A DNA stretch of 64,000 nucleotides from Herbiconiux ginsengi (GCF_900107435.1 NZ_FNPZ01000004.1:520999-584998), one strand, 5' to 3'. Positions 7,616 through 17,172 are shown, counted from the first letter of the stretch. Program-made: numbers and translations. Notes: generated by a model from the letters alone, not told the origin.

Positions 7616-10402
7616 GTGACCCGATCACCATTGGCTCCCCGCCGTCGCCTTCTCACGGCGCTCGGCCTCGTCGCCGCACTCGCTCTGCTGGCCGGTCCGA
7701 CCCTGCCCGCTGCGGCCGAGCCGCCGCCGGACACGCCGGTTCCAGCAACAGCGTGGGGCCCCGACGGCGTCACGGCGAGCGACTCGTCGGTCACTGTCCG
7801 GTGGGACAACACCGGAAACCCCGAGAGCAGCATCGTGCCGCGGGATGAGACGCAAGTCATCCCACACACCGGAGACAAGACCTACGCAGACCTGAGCGCA
7901 CGGGTGAAAGACGGGTATCAGGAGACCTTCGGGTCCGATAACGGGCGAGGGGGCCTCGCGCTCACCGTGTCGCAGACGAGGAATCTCGTCAATCAGGCCG
8001 TGACGGTGAGTTTCACGGGGTCACTTGCGGATTCACAAGACACCGGCGATGACAATTCCGGGTGGCTGGAAGTCTTTCAATGCTGGGGTGCGCCTGGACC
8101 CGATGGGCAACCAGATCCGACAGCCACCGAACCGGCGTCGGAATCGTGTCAGGTCGGCGAAGGTGCCGTTGACGCGCTGCCGAACGATGTGAATTTCCGA
8201 GTTGCTTTGGGTGATCGCCTTCTTCGCGGAGGCGACCTTGATCTGTCAAATCCTGCCATTGATTTTCGTGCAGTCGATGGCACCGTCACCGATCTGCCGA
8301 AAGACACGCTCACCGCGTTCAGTCGAGTTACGACTAACGAGTTCTCGAACTTCCAGGTGCAAGTCGGCGGGGGAGGCTCGCGGTCATTCGAGATCCAGAC
8401 GGGCATCGAATCGCCCGCTCTCGGCTGTGGGCATCGTGAGAACGCGGCAAGCACCTCGACGTGTTGGCTCGTCGCTGTGCCAATGACCAGGGGCCTGGTG
8501 AAGGCAACTGGACTCACTGCGAACAAGCCGACCGGCCTCGCTCCCTCGCTCTGGGCGCAGCGGATGCAGGTGAAGCTCGAGTTCCAAGACATCGCGCCCA
8601 GGTGCCCGAGCGGTCAGGCGCAGACCCTGACGAGCGGCTCCGAGATGCTCACGGCAGGTATGACCTCGTGGATTCCCGGCATCTGCGCGGGCACCGGAGT
8701 GGCCCTCGGCTACAGCCAGCTCAGCGACTTCCAGGCCCGACAGCAGCTGAGCGGCGGCTCGTCGCGACTGGCCTTCGGCTCGCAGCCGGCCACCGGCGAC
8801 GGACTTGTGAACGCGCCTGTCGCGCTCGGAGCGGTCGTCGTCGGGGTGAATCTCGACTACCAGCCCTGCGGTGGCAGCGAGGAAGTCACCGAGGGCACCG
8901 TGGCGCGCTGCGGCTATCCCGATCTCGAGACAGCGCAGCGTGAGCACGATCGCAATGGTGAGCAGATCACCGAGCTGAACCTCAACTCACGCCTCGTCGC
9001 GAAGCTCCTCACGATGAGCTACGGCGCCTGGGGCGATATCGCCGGCAGCTCGACGGTTCCTCAGTCCGACCCCGTGCGGGGCGACCGTGCGGGGAGGGCC
9101 CCCTGGGTGGCCGATCAGCCGACCGGTCTCATCTCGGACCAGGAATTTCTCGCCCTCAACCCGGCTCTGAAGTATCAGATCTCCGACAGCAACAAGGCGA
9201 TCTACCGGATCAACGTTGAGAGCCTGCGTTCGGATGCCGCGCATCAGTTGTGGTCGTGGCTCGCCACCGATCCGCTGTCGAAGTCGTTCCTCAACGGCTG
9301 CCCCGACCAATACGGAACGGTCATCAACCCGTTCTATTCCACCCGCACCTATGCCGAATGCCCCGATGACGCTTCGGAGCTCTCCGAGGCTGCGGCCGCC
9401 AAGATCGAAGCCACGCACAGCCCAGTGGGCTTCGACCAGACTCGTGCGCCGAGTTACCCGCCGACGTCGACCGCTTACCCGCAGGTGCTCTGGTATCAGC
9501 AGGACCCGTACAAAGAAGGAGCCGTGACCTGGGGCGCGGCCACTGTCGTCGATCTCTTCCCCCCGCTCGCGTCGATGCCCGTTGCTGCGCGTGGCACGTT
9601 CCAGGCAGCCATCCCGAAAGCGACCTGGTGCCCCTTCGAAGAGGGCATCGCGTCGTGCAAGAGCAACAGGCCGGGTGGTGAGTGGAAAGGGCTGGCGACC
9701 CGCCAGGACTTCGGCACACGCAATGCGCTCTCCATCACGTCCGCCGCGGATGCGGCGCGCTTCCAGCTGCCCACCGCCCGGATCTGCGACGACGACGGCG
9801 CGAATTGCATCGGGGCCACCGAAGCGACTCTCACCACTGCTCTCGCATCGGGGTTCAGCAAAGACACGGCCAGCGGGATGTTGCTGCCGAACGGCCAGGC
9901 AGACCTCGGGGCCGGCGCCTACCCCCTCGCCATGCTCGTGTACGGCGTGGTCAACACCAAGGGTCTCGCGCAGCCTGTGGCCGACGCTCTCGCCGATGCT
10001 CTCGACTACCTCGCCGGCCCCGGTCAGATTCCGGGAACGACGACCGGGCAGCTCGCTCCGGGATACGCGCCCCTCTCGGAGGAGCTCGTCGCGGAGGCGA
10101 CCGCGGCCACCGCGCTCCTCAGAAACCCTCCGCCCGCATCCGCCGCACCTCCGAAGAATCCGGCGCCCAACGCGCCGGTCGGGCCCCGTGCCGCCTTCGT
10201 TCCGAAAGCGGTCGTTCCGCCGCCCGCGCCGAACGGCGGAGCGCCGGATTCGGATCAGGCGCCGGTGGCCGCCCCAGGGGGAGTGACCGGAGCCACGGAG
10301 ACGGGCTTCCCTCAGCTGGGCCTGCTCGTGGGCCTGGGTGCCGCCGTGCTCGCCGGGGCCTTCTCCTTCGTCATCGGCCGGCGGAAGAAGGTCAGAGCAT
10401 GA
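7616..10402 (+). CDS. Large membrane-anchored protein with PstS-like C-terminal domain
   Basis: 928 residues, GTG start at 7616 with GAGGAT upstream. Signal peptide (to about residue 34), a long unique extracellular region with several cysteines, then a substrate-binding-like segment (about residues 390-840). In this segment LVNAPVALGAVVVGVNL, LNSRLVAKLLTMSYGAWGD and AYPLAMLVYGVV are typical of actinobacterial PstS-related proteins. It ends with a Pro-rich linker and one C-terminal helix followed by GRRKKVRA. The stop overlaps the pstC-like start (ATGA), so it belongs to the same transcript. It is far larger than a normal PstS (about 370 residues). Probable role: ligand capture at the cell surface for the adjoining permeases. 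Confidence 0.8.
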   Translation: MTRSPLAPRRRLLTALGLVAALALLAGPTLPAAAEPPPDTPVPATAWGPDGVTASDSSVTVRWDNTGNPESSIVPRDETQVIPHTGDKTYADLSARVKDGYQETFGSDNGRGGLALTVSQTRNLVNQAVTVSFTGSLADSQDTGDDNSGWLEVFQCWGAPGPDGQPDPTATEPASESCQVGEGAVDALPNDVNFRVALGDRLLRGGDLDLSNPAIDFRAVDGTVTDLPKDTLTAFSRVTTNEFSNFQVQVGGGGSRSFEIQTGIESPALGCGHRENAASTSTCWLVAVPMTRGLVKATGLTANKPTGLAPSLWAQRMQVKLEFQDIAPRCPSGQAQTLTSGSEMLTAGMTSWIPGICAGTGVALGYSQLSDFQARQQLSGGSSRLAFGSQPATGDGLVNAPVALGAVVVGVNLDYQPCGGSEEVTEGTVARCGYPDLETAQREHDRNGEQITELNLNSRLVAKLLTMSYGAWGDIAGSSTVPQSDPVRGDRAGRAPWVADQPTGLISDQEFLALNPALKYQISDSNKAIYRINVESLRSDAAHQLWSWLATDPLSKSFLNGCPDQYGTVINPFYSTRTYAECPDDASELSEAAAAKIEATHSPVGFDQTRAPSYPPTSTAYPQVLWYQQDPYKEGAVTWGAATVVDLFPPLASMPVAARGTFQAAIPKATWCPFEEGIASCKSNRPGGEWKGLATRQDFGTRNALSITSAADAARFQLPTARICDDDGANCIGATEATLTTALASGFSKDTASGMLLPNGQADLGAGAYPLAMLVYGVVNTKGLAQPVADALADALDYLAGPGQIPGTTTGQLAPGYAPLSEELVAEATAATALLRNPPPASAAPPKNPAPNAPVGPRAAFVPKAVVPPPAPNGGAPDSDQAPVAAPGGVTGATETGFPQLGLLVGLGAAVLAGAFSFVIGRRKKVRA

Positions 10403-11445
10403 CGGCCATCTCCGAGACGGCCGACGTCACCACCCGGCCCGACTACCCCGAGGCCGGTGCCGACACTGCCTCACCGCGCCTGATCAAGCAGGTGCGCGAG
10501 CGTGCCGACCGCACGTTCCGTCTGGTCAGCAGCACCGGCGGAGTCATCGTGCTCGCGATCATGTGCCTGGTGGGCATCTTCCTCACGGTCAACGCCGTGC
10601 AGGCTATCGCCGCCGTGGGGCCGGTCGAATTCCTCACCACCCAGGAGTGGTCGCCCGAGACCAACCACTTCGGCATCGCCGCCGTGCTCACCGGAACGGT
10701 GCTCATCGCTCTGGTCGCTCTGGTGGTGGCGCTTCCGCTGTCGCTCGGCACCTCGTTGTTCATCACCGAGGTCGCCCGGGGCGGATTCCAGCGCACCCTG
10801 GTCTCCATCGTCGACCTGATGGCCGCGGTGCCGTCGGTCGTCTACGGCTTGTGGGGTCTCGCCTTCCTGCAGAACAACGTGATCGGGTTCGCGAAGTGGC
10901 TGAGCACCTGGTTCGGCTGGATCCCGATCTTCGCCGTCGACGGGGCCGACCCCGCGAATCCGCTCCCCAACAATGCGCTCTACGGGTCGAGCACGTTCAT
11001 CGCCGGACTCGTGGTGGCCCTGATGATCGTGCCGATCATGACGAGCATGATGCGCGAATCCTTCTCCCGCGCCCCGATCGGCGAGCGGGAGGGCGCTTAC
11101 GCGCTCGGCGCCACCCGCTGGGGCATGATCCGCAGTGTCGTGCTGCCGTTCGGCAAGGGCGGCGTCATCGGCGGCACCATGCTCGGCCTCGGCCGCGCGC
11201 TCGGCGAGACCATCGCCATCTACCTGATCATCTCGCCGATCTTCGCCATCAACTTCCACATCCTCCAGAAGGGATCGAACTCGGTCGCCGCGCTCATCGC
11301 ACTGCGCTACGGCGAATCGAACGGATTCACCATGTCGGCGCTCATGGCAGCCGGTCTCGCCCTGTTCATCCTGACCATGATCGTGAACTTCACCGCGTCG
11401 ACCATCATCGGCCGATCCCGCTCCGGCGCCGAGAGCGAGGCCTGA
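10399..11445 (+). CDS. pstC: PstC-like ABC transporter permease
   Basis: 348 residues, ATGA overlap with the preceding gene. The six expected membrane segments are visible, and the cytoplasmic EAA-type loop reads EGAYALGATRWGMIRSVVLPFGKGG (residues near 232-256), diagnostic of PstC/PstA permeases. The N-terminus has a short extra cytoplasmic stretch of about 45 residues. It pairs with the next gene to form the transmembrane channel of a phosphate-type importer. Calling it pstC is by family; the substrate could differ given the unusual neighbours. Confidence 0.88.
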   Translation: MTAISETADVTTRPDYPEAGADTASPRLIKQVRERADRTFRLVSSTGGVIVLAIMCLVGIFLTVNAVQAIAAVGPVEFLTTQEWSPETNHFGIAAVLTGTVLIALVALVVALPLSLGTSLFITEVARGGFQRTLVSIVDLMAAVPSVVYGLWGLAFLQNNVIGFAKWLSTWFGWIPIFAVDGADPANPLPNNALYGSSTFIAGLVVALMIVPIMTSMMRESFSRAPIGEREGAYALGATRWGMIRSVVLPFGKGGVIGGTMLGLGRALGETIAIYLIISPIFAINFHILQKGSNSVAALIALRYGESNGFTMSALMAAGLALFILTMIVNFTASTIIGRSRSGAESEA

Positions 11446-11448
11446 GCC

Positions 11449-12885
11449 ATGACCGAACCGGTTACCGCCCCCGTGACCTTCGACGAGACGCTGCACGGCC
11501 GCCGCCGGCGGAGCCACGCGGCCGCCGCGCTCGATGCCGCGCCCACTCAGGTGCTCGAGCTCCCGCCGCCTCCGGCTGAACGCCCGGCAACGGTGCTTCC
11601 TCGGCTTGCCCTCGACGAGAACCCGGCCGACCCCGGACGCGTGGCCGTCGGCTTCTCGCGCGACGACGTGCTGAGCGTGGCCGGCGCCGGACTCGCGGGG
11701 CTGAGCGTCGGACTGATCTTCACCGTCGTGCTCGGCATCATTCCCACCGGCTGGCTGCTCGTCGTCTCCTACGTCTGGTTCGTCGCCCTCTACGCCGTCA
11801 TCGTGTTCTTGCGGAACCCGGGCCCAGCTGTGGTCGACCGGTTCTGGAGCATCATGCTCTGGTCGGCCGGTGCGGTCGTCATCGCCTCCCTCGCCCTGGT
11901 GATCGGCTTCACCCTCATCAGCGGGCAAGACGTGGTGACCCAGATGTTCGCGGCCGACGCCGGTGGCCTGATCGATCGCCTGCACTTCTTCTGGCAGGAC
12001 ATGGGAACGGTCGGACCGCTGGCGGGCCTCGAGCAGGGCGGCATCTTCCACGCCCTGGTCGGCACGATCGAGCAGATCGGCATCGCGCTCATCATCACGG
12101 TGCCGCTCGGTCTCACCACGGCGGTCTATCTCGGGGAGGTCGGTGGACGCCTCGCCCGATTCGTGCGAACGATCGTCGAGGCCATGACAGCCCTGCCCTC
12201 CGTGGTGGCCGGACTCTTCATCTACGCCGCGGTCATCATCGCGTTCACCCGTCAGTTCAACGGCTTCGCCGCGGCCTTGGCGATCACGGTGCTGATGCTG
12301 CCGATCATGATCCGATCGGCAGATGTCGTGTTGCGGCTCGTTCCCGGAAACCTGCGGGAGGCGGGCCTCGCCCTGGGTGCCGGCCAGTGGGCAGTGGTCT
12401 GGTATGTGGTGCTTCCTACCGTGCGCTCGGGCCTCACCACCGCCATCATCCTGGGCACCGCCCATGGAATCGGCGAGACGGCACCGGTGCTCCTGACGGC
12501 GGGTGTCACGTCGAACCTCAACTTCGATCCCTTCAACGGGCCGATGACCTCCCTTCCCCTCGCAGCGCTCGAATTCGTGAAAGCACCACAACCCGAGATG
12601 CGCGCCCGCGGGTTCGCGACGGCAGCGTTCCTGCTCGTGGTGGTGCTGGTGCTGTTCGTGATCGCCCGCATCATCGGCGGCCAGGAAGCCGGCACCGTCT
12701 CGGCGAAGCAGCGCGTCCGGCTCACCCAACGATCGCGCGGCACCCTCGCGCGCATCCAGGCCAATCGTCGAGAGCACGAGTCCCGTGGCAGCGCCGACGA
12801 CGGCGAGGGCATGCCTCCCGGTCTCGAGCAGCTTTTCCAACCTGAAACCGATCCGCCGAACCTTCCGAAAGCGACCAACGAATGA
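11449..12885 (+). CDS. pstA: PstA-like ABC transporter permease with extended ends
   Basis: 478 residues, longer than usual PstA (about 290-300). The core (about residues 190-410) has the permease fold with the EAA loop LREAGLALGAGQWAVVWYVVLPTVRSG and the PstA-like GETAPVLLTAG segment. The N-terminal 80 residues are a Pro/Arg-rich cytoplasmic tail, followed by two extra membrane helices. The C-terminus carries about 65 charged residues after the last helix. Three bases separate it from pstC and the stop overlaps the next start by ATGA. The added cytoplasmic tails could be docking surfaces, for example for the pseudokinase of the same operon (speculation). Confidence 0.86.
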   Translation: MTEPVTAPVTFDETLHGRRRRSHAAAALDAAPTQVLELPPPPAERPATVLPRLALDENPADPGRVAVGFSRDDVLSVAGAGLAGLSVGLIFTVVLGIIPTGWLLVVSYVWFVALYAVIVFLRNPGPAVVDRFWSIMLWSAGAVVIASLALVIGFTLISGQDVVTQMFAADAGGLIDRLHFFWQDMGTVGPLAGLEQGGIFHALVGTIEQIGIALIITVPLGLTTAVYLGEVGGRLARFVRTIVEAMTALPSVVAGLFIYAAVIIAFTRQFNGFAAALAITVLMLPIMIRSADVVLRLVPGNLREAGLALGAGQWAVVWYVVLPTVRSGLTTAIILGTAHGIGETAPVLLTAGVTSNLNFDPFNGPMTSLPLAALEFVKAPQPEMRARGFATAAFLLVVVLVLFVIARIIGGQEAGTVSAKQRVRLTQRSRGTLARIQANRREHESRGSADDGEGMPPGLEQLFQPETDPPNLPKATNE

Positions 12886-14537
12886 CCCGCCGCCGCCTCT
12901 CCGCCACGATCGCCGCTCTGCTCGGTTTGTCTCTCGTTCTCACCGGCTCGCTCTCCGCGGCGGCCGCGAGCTACCCGCGCATCAGCGGCAACGGCTCATC
13001 CTGGGCCGGCGCCGCCATCGATCAATGGCGCGCCGACGTGGCCGCGCAGGGTGTGACCATCGACTTCACCAACGACGGCTCGTCGGCCGGGCGCAAGAAC
13101 TTCGCGCAGGAGATCAGCGATTTCGCCGTGTCGGAGATCCCCTACGACGGTGACACCGCCGACCCGCAAGACACCGCGCGGCCGAGCAGTCCCTACGCGA
13201 TGCTGCCGATCGTCGCGGGCGGGACGTCGTTCATGTACAACCTGCCGGTGGACGGATCGCGCTTCGAAGACCTGAAACTCTCCCAAGACGCTCTCGCCGG
13301 CATCTTCACCGGCGGCATCACCCGCTGGAACGACCCCGCCATCGCGGTCGAGAACCCCGGCGTCAACCTGCCCGACAACCAGATCACCGTCGTGGTGCGC
13401 TCGGACGGTTCAGGTGCGACCGCGCAGTTCACCCTGTGGATGAAGCGTGCCTTCCCCGACAAATACGCGGCGCTGTGCGCTCGAGCCGGATGCGACCCGG
13501 CGCACGCCACCAGCTACTTCCCCTACCAGGGCTTGTCGAACTTCACCGCACAGTCGCAATCCAACGGCGTCACCACCTACACCTCGGGCACCGAGTACAC
13601 GATCAACTACGACGAATACGCCTACCCGCTCGGGCTCGGCTTTCCCGTCGCGAAGGTCAAGAACGCGGCCGGTTTCTACACGGTACCCACGGCACCCGCA
13701 GTTGCGGTGGCACTCACCCAGGCGATCATCAACACCGACGCGTCTTCGCCGAACTACCTCAGCCAGGACCTCTCGAACGTCTACGGCTACGGCGACCCGC
13801 GCTCCTATCCGATGTCGGCCTACTCCTACCTCCTCGTGCCGGCCGCCGAGCGCGGCCTGTTCGACGCCGCCAAAGGCGCGACCCTCGCGTACTACGCCAA
13901 CTACTCCCTCTGCGAGGGCCAGCAAAAGATGGGCGACCTCGGCTACTCTCCTCTGCCGATGAACCTGGTGCTCGCCGCCCTCGACCAGGTGCGCAAGATC
14001 CCAGGAGTCGACGCCGACACCGCCGCATCGATGGATGCGACCACCAACGGCGCACTGCACGGTGGCGGCAACCCCTGTAACAACCCCACCTTCCGGCCGG
14101 GCGACTCCCCGTCGCAGAACGTGCTGGTCGAGACCGCGCCGTTCCCCGACGGATGCGACGCGGCCTGCCAGGCGCCCTGGACCGGAATCCCCTCGGGCTC
14201 AGGACCGACTTACGAGACCACCACCGATCCGAACGCCCCCGCGGCAGGCGGGGCACCCGACGCAGCCGCCAACGGGCCCGCCGCGGGCGCGGCGAACAAC
14301 GCTGCAGGCTCGTGCGATCCGAACACCGGAATCTGTGCGAACGCAGGCGCGGCTGCCGGGAGTGGCGGCACCGTCAAGACCGTTCCGACCGTGCTCGCCA
14401 GCAGCACCGGATGGGCGGGGCCGCAGTCCCTCATGATCATCATCGGCCTGCTCATCCTGACGTTGATCGTGGGTCCGCCCCTCGTCAACCGTCTGCTCAA
14501 CGGCCGTGGACGTCGGGCACCGGGGGAGCGCTCTTGA
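12882..14537 (+). CDS. Membrane-anchored PstS-like phosphate-binding protein
   Basis: 551 residues, ATGA overlap with pstA. Signal peptide (to about residue 27) then a PstS fold: ISGNGSSWAGAAIDQWRAD (first phosphate loop), VSEIPYD, GGITRWNDPAIAVENPG and VVVRSDGSGATAQFTLWM (second loop). After about residue 420 come a Cys-containing Ala/Pro-rich spacer and one C-terminal helix followed by Arg-rich residues. Ordinary actinobacterial PstS proteins are lipoproteins; this one is instead tethered by a C-terminal helix and lacks a lipobox. It is the most canonical of the three binding-type proteins here. Confidence 0.87.
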   Translation: MTRRRLSATIAALLGLSLVLTGSLSAAAASYPRISGNGSSWAGAAIDQWRADVAAQGVTIDFTNDGSSAGRKNFAQEISDFAVSEIPYDGDTADPQDTARPSSPYAMLPIVAGGTSFMYNLPVDGSRFEDLKLSQDALAGIFTGGITRWNDPAIAVENPGVNLPDNQITVVVRSDGSGATAQFTLWMKRAFPDKYAALCARAGCDPAHATSYFPYQGLSNFTAQSQSNGVTTYTSGTEYTINYDEYAYPLGLGFPVAKVKNAAGFYTVPTAPAVAVALTQAIINTDASSPNYLSQDLSNVYGYGDPRSYPMSAYSYLLVPAAERGLFDAAKGATLAYYANYSLCEGQQKMGDLGYSPLPMNLVLAALDQVRKIPGVDADTAASMDATTNGALHGGGNPCNNPTFRPGDSPSQNVLVETAPFPDGCDAACQAPWTGIPSGSGPTYETTTDPNAPAAGGAPDAAANGPAAGAANNAAGSCDPNTGICANAGAAAGSGGTVKTVPTVLASSTGWAGPQSLMIIIGLLILTLIVGPPLVNRLLNGRGRRAPGERS

Positions 14538-15472
14538 CAACGGTGCCGCGAACTCCACTGCTGCCCGGCCCGGGCACCGCCTTCGCTGGGGCCGCTCGGC
14601 CCCGTGTCGTGCGCCTAGAACCCGACGCCGGCGCGGTCACGATCTCCCGCGTGCTGCAGATGATCTCGATCGTGTTGCTCGTGCTGGTGGTCGACATCGT
14701 GGCGATCTCACAGGTGCAGCACTACGCGTGGCAGAACTCCCTGTATCAAGACGTGCGACTCCACCTCGCGGAGGGGTCCGTGCCCACGGGTCCCGCCGGA
14801 GCGGACGGGCAGGTGGTCGCACCGGGAACGCCGCTCGCGGTCTTCCGAGCGGCCGAGCTCGGCATCGATCACGAGGTGATCGTGGAGGGAACCGCATCCG
14901 CTCAGACGATGCAGGGCATCGGACACCTGCGGAGCACCGCCCTGCCGTGCCAGGTGGGTACGAGTGTGTTGATGGCACGTGCCAGCGCTTACGGAGGAAT
15001 CGGCGGGGCATGGTCGCGACTGGTGCCTGGCCAGCGCTTCTCAGTGACGATGGCGCAAGGCGCTTGCACCTACGAGGTGATGGGCTCTCGCTTGGCGGGC
15101 GACCAGGCGCCGCCGTTCCCCATCGGTCGCGAGGGACGACTCATCCTGACCACAGCGTCGGGTGCTCCTTTCATGCCCGACGGCGTGCTCCGGATCGACA
15201 CGAAACTCGTCACCGATGCGTTCGACCGCCCGCCCCTTGTTCTGCCCGACGCGGCGCTGCCGGCATCCGAGCGCGCGATGGGCGCCGACTCGTCTGGGGC
15301 CTTCGGGCTCCTCTTGCTGCTCGAGGTGCTCGTCGCAGCAGCTCTGGGCGCGACTTGGCTCTGGAAACGCTGGGGGCGATGGGAGTCGTGGATCGTCGCC
15401 GTACCCGTCATCGCGACGATCGGACTCCTCGCAGCCACCAATGTCAACTCATTCCTGCCCAACCTTCTCTGA
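14534..15472 (+). CDS. Degenerate sortase-like membrane protein (catalytic residues absent)
   Basis: 312 residues. The TTG start at 14534 overlaps the previous stop (TTGA) and is preceded by GGGGGAG. Topology: one N-terminal helix (about 40-65), an extracellular domain (about 70-255) and two C-terminal helices. The extracellular part follows the sortase order: the stretch SVLMARASAYGGIGGAWSRL sits where class E/F sortases have AGHR.TYG..F..L, and RLILTTASGAPF sits where they have LTLVTC. The catalytic His and Cys are therefore replaced (Ala/Arg and Ala). It is probably not a transpeptidase, but a binding or scaffolding relative. A true sortase lies three genes downstream. Confidence 0.65.
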   Translation: MTTVPRTPLLPGPGTAFAGAARPRVVRLEPDAGAVTISRVLQMISIVLLVLVVDIVAISQVQHYAWQNSLYQDVRLHLAEGSVPTGPAGADGQVVAPGTPLAVFRAAELGIDHEVIVEGTASAQTMQGIGHLRSTALPCQVGTSVLMARASAYGGIGGAWSRLVPGQRFSVTMAQGACTYEVMGSRLAGDQAPPFPIGREGRLILTTASGAPFMPDGVLRIDTKLVTDAFDRPPLVLPDAALPASERAMGADSSGAFGLLLLLEVLVAAALGATWLWKRWGRWESWIVAVPVIATIGLLAATNVNSFLPNLL

Positions 15473-15487
15473 CCGAGGAATCCGCTC

Positions 15488-16330
15488 ATGAAAACGCTCT
15501 TCTCCGCCCGCACCGAGAACCACGACGAACCAGACCTGGTCGAGCACGTGCAGCAACCCGGCGGGCTGGTCGCCGACAACATCTCGGCGTGGTTCGGCGA
15601 CCACAAGGTACTCGATCGGGTGTCGCTCAGCATGGCGGCAGGCGAGGTGACCGCCCTGATCGGACCCTCCGGATGCGGTAAGTCGACTTTCCTCCGCATC
15701 CTGAACCGCATGCACGAGATGATCCCTTCCGCGTCGCTTTTCGGCGAGGTGCGACTGGACGGCGATGACATCTACGCCCCGTCGCAGCGCATCACGTCGG
15801 CGCGACGCAACATCGGAATGGTCTTCCAGAAGGCGAACCCGTTCCCGGCCATGTCGATCTACGACAACACCATCTCTGGGCTCAAACTGGCGGGCATCCG
15901 AGCAACGCGTGCGGAGAAGGACCTCCTCGTCGAGGATTCTCTGCGAAAAGCGTCGCTCTGGGACGAGGTGAAAGACCGCTTGGAGCAGCCCGGTGGTGGT
16001 CTTTCGGGCGGCCAGCAGCAGCGGCTCTGCATCGCCCGTTCATTGGCGGTCTCCCCGCGAGTGCTGCTGATGGACGAGCCCTGCTCGGCACTCGATCCGA
16101 CGTCGACTCGCCGGGTGGAAGAGACGATCGAGTCATTGCGCGGCCAGGTGACGGTCGTCATCGTCACCCACAACATGCAGCAGGCCGCCCGGGTGTCGAG
16201 CCAGTGCGCCTTCTTCCTGGCGGCGCAGAACACGCCCGGCGTGATCGTCGAGTACGGCGCGACCGAAGCGATGTTCGCGCATCCGCAAGACGACCGCACC
16301 AGCGACTACGTGAACGGGCGATTCGGATGA
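15488..16330 (+). CDS. pstB: PstB-like ABC transporter ATPase
   Basis: 280 residues. Walker A GPSGCGKST (about residue 59), Q-loop near VFQKANPFP, ABC signature LSGGQQQRL, Walker B VLLMDEP and the switch His in VTHNM are all intact. PANPFPxSIYDN is typical of PstB; here the wording KANPFPAMSIYDN is close. An N-terminal extension of about 28 residues precedes the usual start. It energises the pstC/pstA-like permeases upstream. No phoU or phoR follows, unlike most pst operons. Confidence 0.9.
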   Translation: MKTLFSARTENHDEPDLVEHVQQPGGLVADNISAWFGDHKVLDRVSLSMAAGEVTALIGPSGCGKSTFLRILNRMHEMIPSASLFGEVRLDGDDIYAPSQRITSARRNIGMVFQKANPFPAMSIYDNTISGLKLAGIRATRAEKDLLVEDSLRKASLWDEVKDRLEQPGGGLSGGQQQRLCIARSLAVSPRVLLMDEPCSALDPTSTRRVEETIESLRGQVTVVIVTHNMQQAARVSSQCAFFLAAQNTPGVIVEYGATEAMFAHPQDDRTSDYVNGRFG

Positions 16331-17172
16331 CCCGGACTCCTGGTCGGCCGACCGTGCGGCCTCGCCGTCCTGTCTCCCGTGTGGGGCGCACGACGGCGAC
16401 GCTCGTCTGCGCCGCATTCCTGATCGCCGGCGTCGTGGGCTGGATCGCCGGGATGCCGAAGCCGTCCGAAGCGGTGCCCTACGCCTTCGCAGAGATCGCT
16501 CCCACGCCGGGTGCCGTCCAGGCCCGCACAGGCAGCATCGCGGGAGGCGGAGCGGGTGGCAGCGATGTCGCAGCCACCCAGACCGCACCGCCGGTGGGCT
16601 CCGCGACCGACGGCATCGTCTCCGCCGAATGGATGGCCACCACCAGCGCCGCCACAGGAATCCCGGTACGCGCACTGCAGGCCTACGCCGTCGCCGCGCG
16701 CACCCTCGAAACGCGCGCCCCGCAGTGCCACCTCGGCTGGAACACTCTCGCCGCCCTCGGTGAGCGCGAATCCGCGCACGGCACTCACGAAGGAGCCCAC
16801 CTCGACGCGGGCGGGCAGCTCATCGGCCAGATCCTGGGACCGGTGCTCGACGGCTCCGTCTACGACGCTGTTCCCGATACCGATGGGGGTCGGTGGGACG
16901 GCGACGCCCAGTACGATCGTGCGGTAGGGCCGCTCCAGTTCATCCCCGCCACCTGGACGGCGATCGGCGAGGACGGCTCAGGCGACAGCGTCGCCGACCC
17001 GAATCAGATCGACGATGCAGCCCTCAGTGCCGGCATCTATCTCTGTGCGAGCGGGGGTGATCTGTCGACCGCTGACGGCTGGGCGTCCGCGGTGCGCGCC
17101 TACAACACCGCCGACGACTACCTGCCCGCCGTGCGGAAACAGGCCGACGACTACGCGCGGCTGGCAGGCTGA
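16327..17172 (+). CDS. Secreted lytic murein transglycosylase
   Basis: 281 residues, ATGA overlap with pstB. One N-terminal hydrophobic helix (about 24-44, signal anchor) precedes a linker and a soluble domain with the MltB-like pattern: YAVAARTLE, LGWNTLAALGERESAHG (probable catalytic Glu near residue 146), YDRAVGPLQFIPATW and AVRAYNTADDYLPAV. It should cleave glycan strands of peptidoglycan outside the membrane. Its position inside a transporter operon suggests it opens space in the wall for a large surface assembly. Confidence 0.85.
   Translation: MTRTPGRPTVRPRRPVSRVGRTTATLVCAAFLIAGVVGWIAGMPKPSEAVPYAFAEIAPTPGAVQARTGSIAGGGAGGSDVAATQTAPPVGSATDGIVSAEWMATTSAATGIPVRALQAYAVAARTLETRAPQCHLGWNTLAALGERESAHGTHEGAHLDAGGQLIGQILGPVLDGSVYDAVPDTDGGRWDGDAQYDRAVGPLQFIPATWTAIGEDGSGDSVADPNQIDDAALSAGIYLCASGGDLSTADGWASAVRAYNTADDYLPAVRKQADDYARLAG

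Noticed and set aside
10471..12840. Very long minus-strand frame (789 codons) opposite the permease genes
   Set aside because: It is a GC-rich shadow of the clearly coding pstC- and pstA-like genes, with His/Arg/Gly/Asp-rich nonsense composition.
14534..15472. Active sortase
   Set aside because: The His and Cys positions are substituted, so it is listed as sortase-like only.
4569..16330. Housekeeping phosphate (pst) operon
   Set aside because: Core components fit, but PhoU is absent, binding proteins are not lipoproteins, and sortase, transglycosylase and pseudokinase genes are overlapped into the unit, so a plain pst label would mislead.
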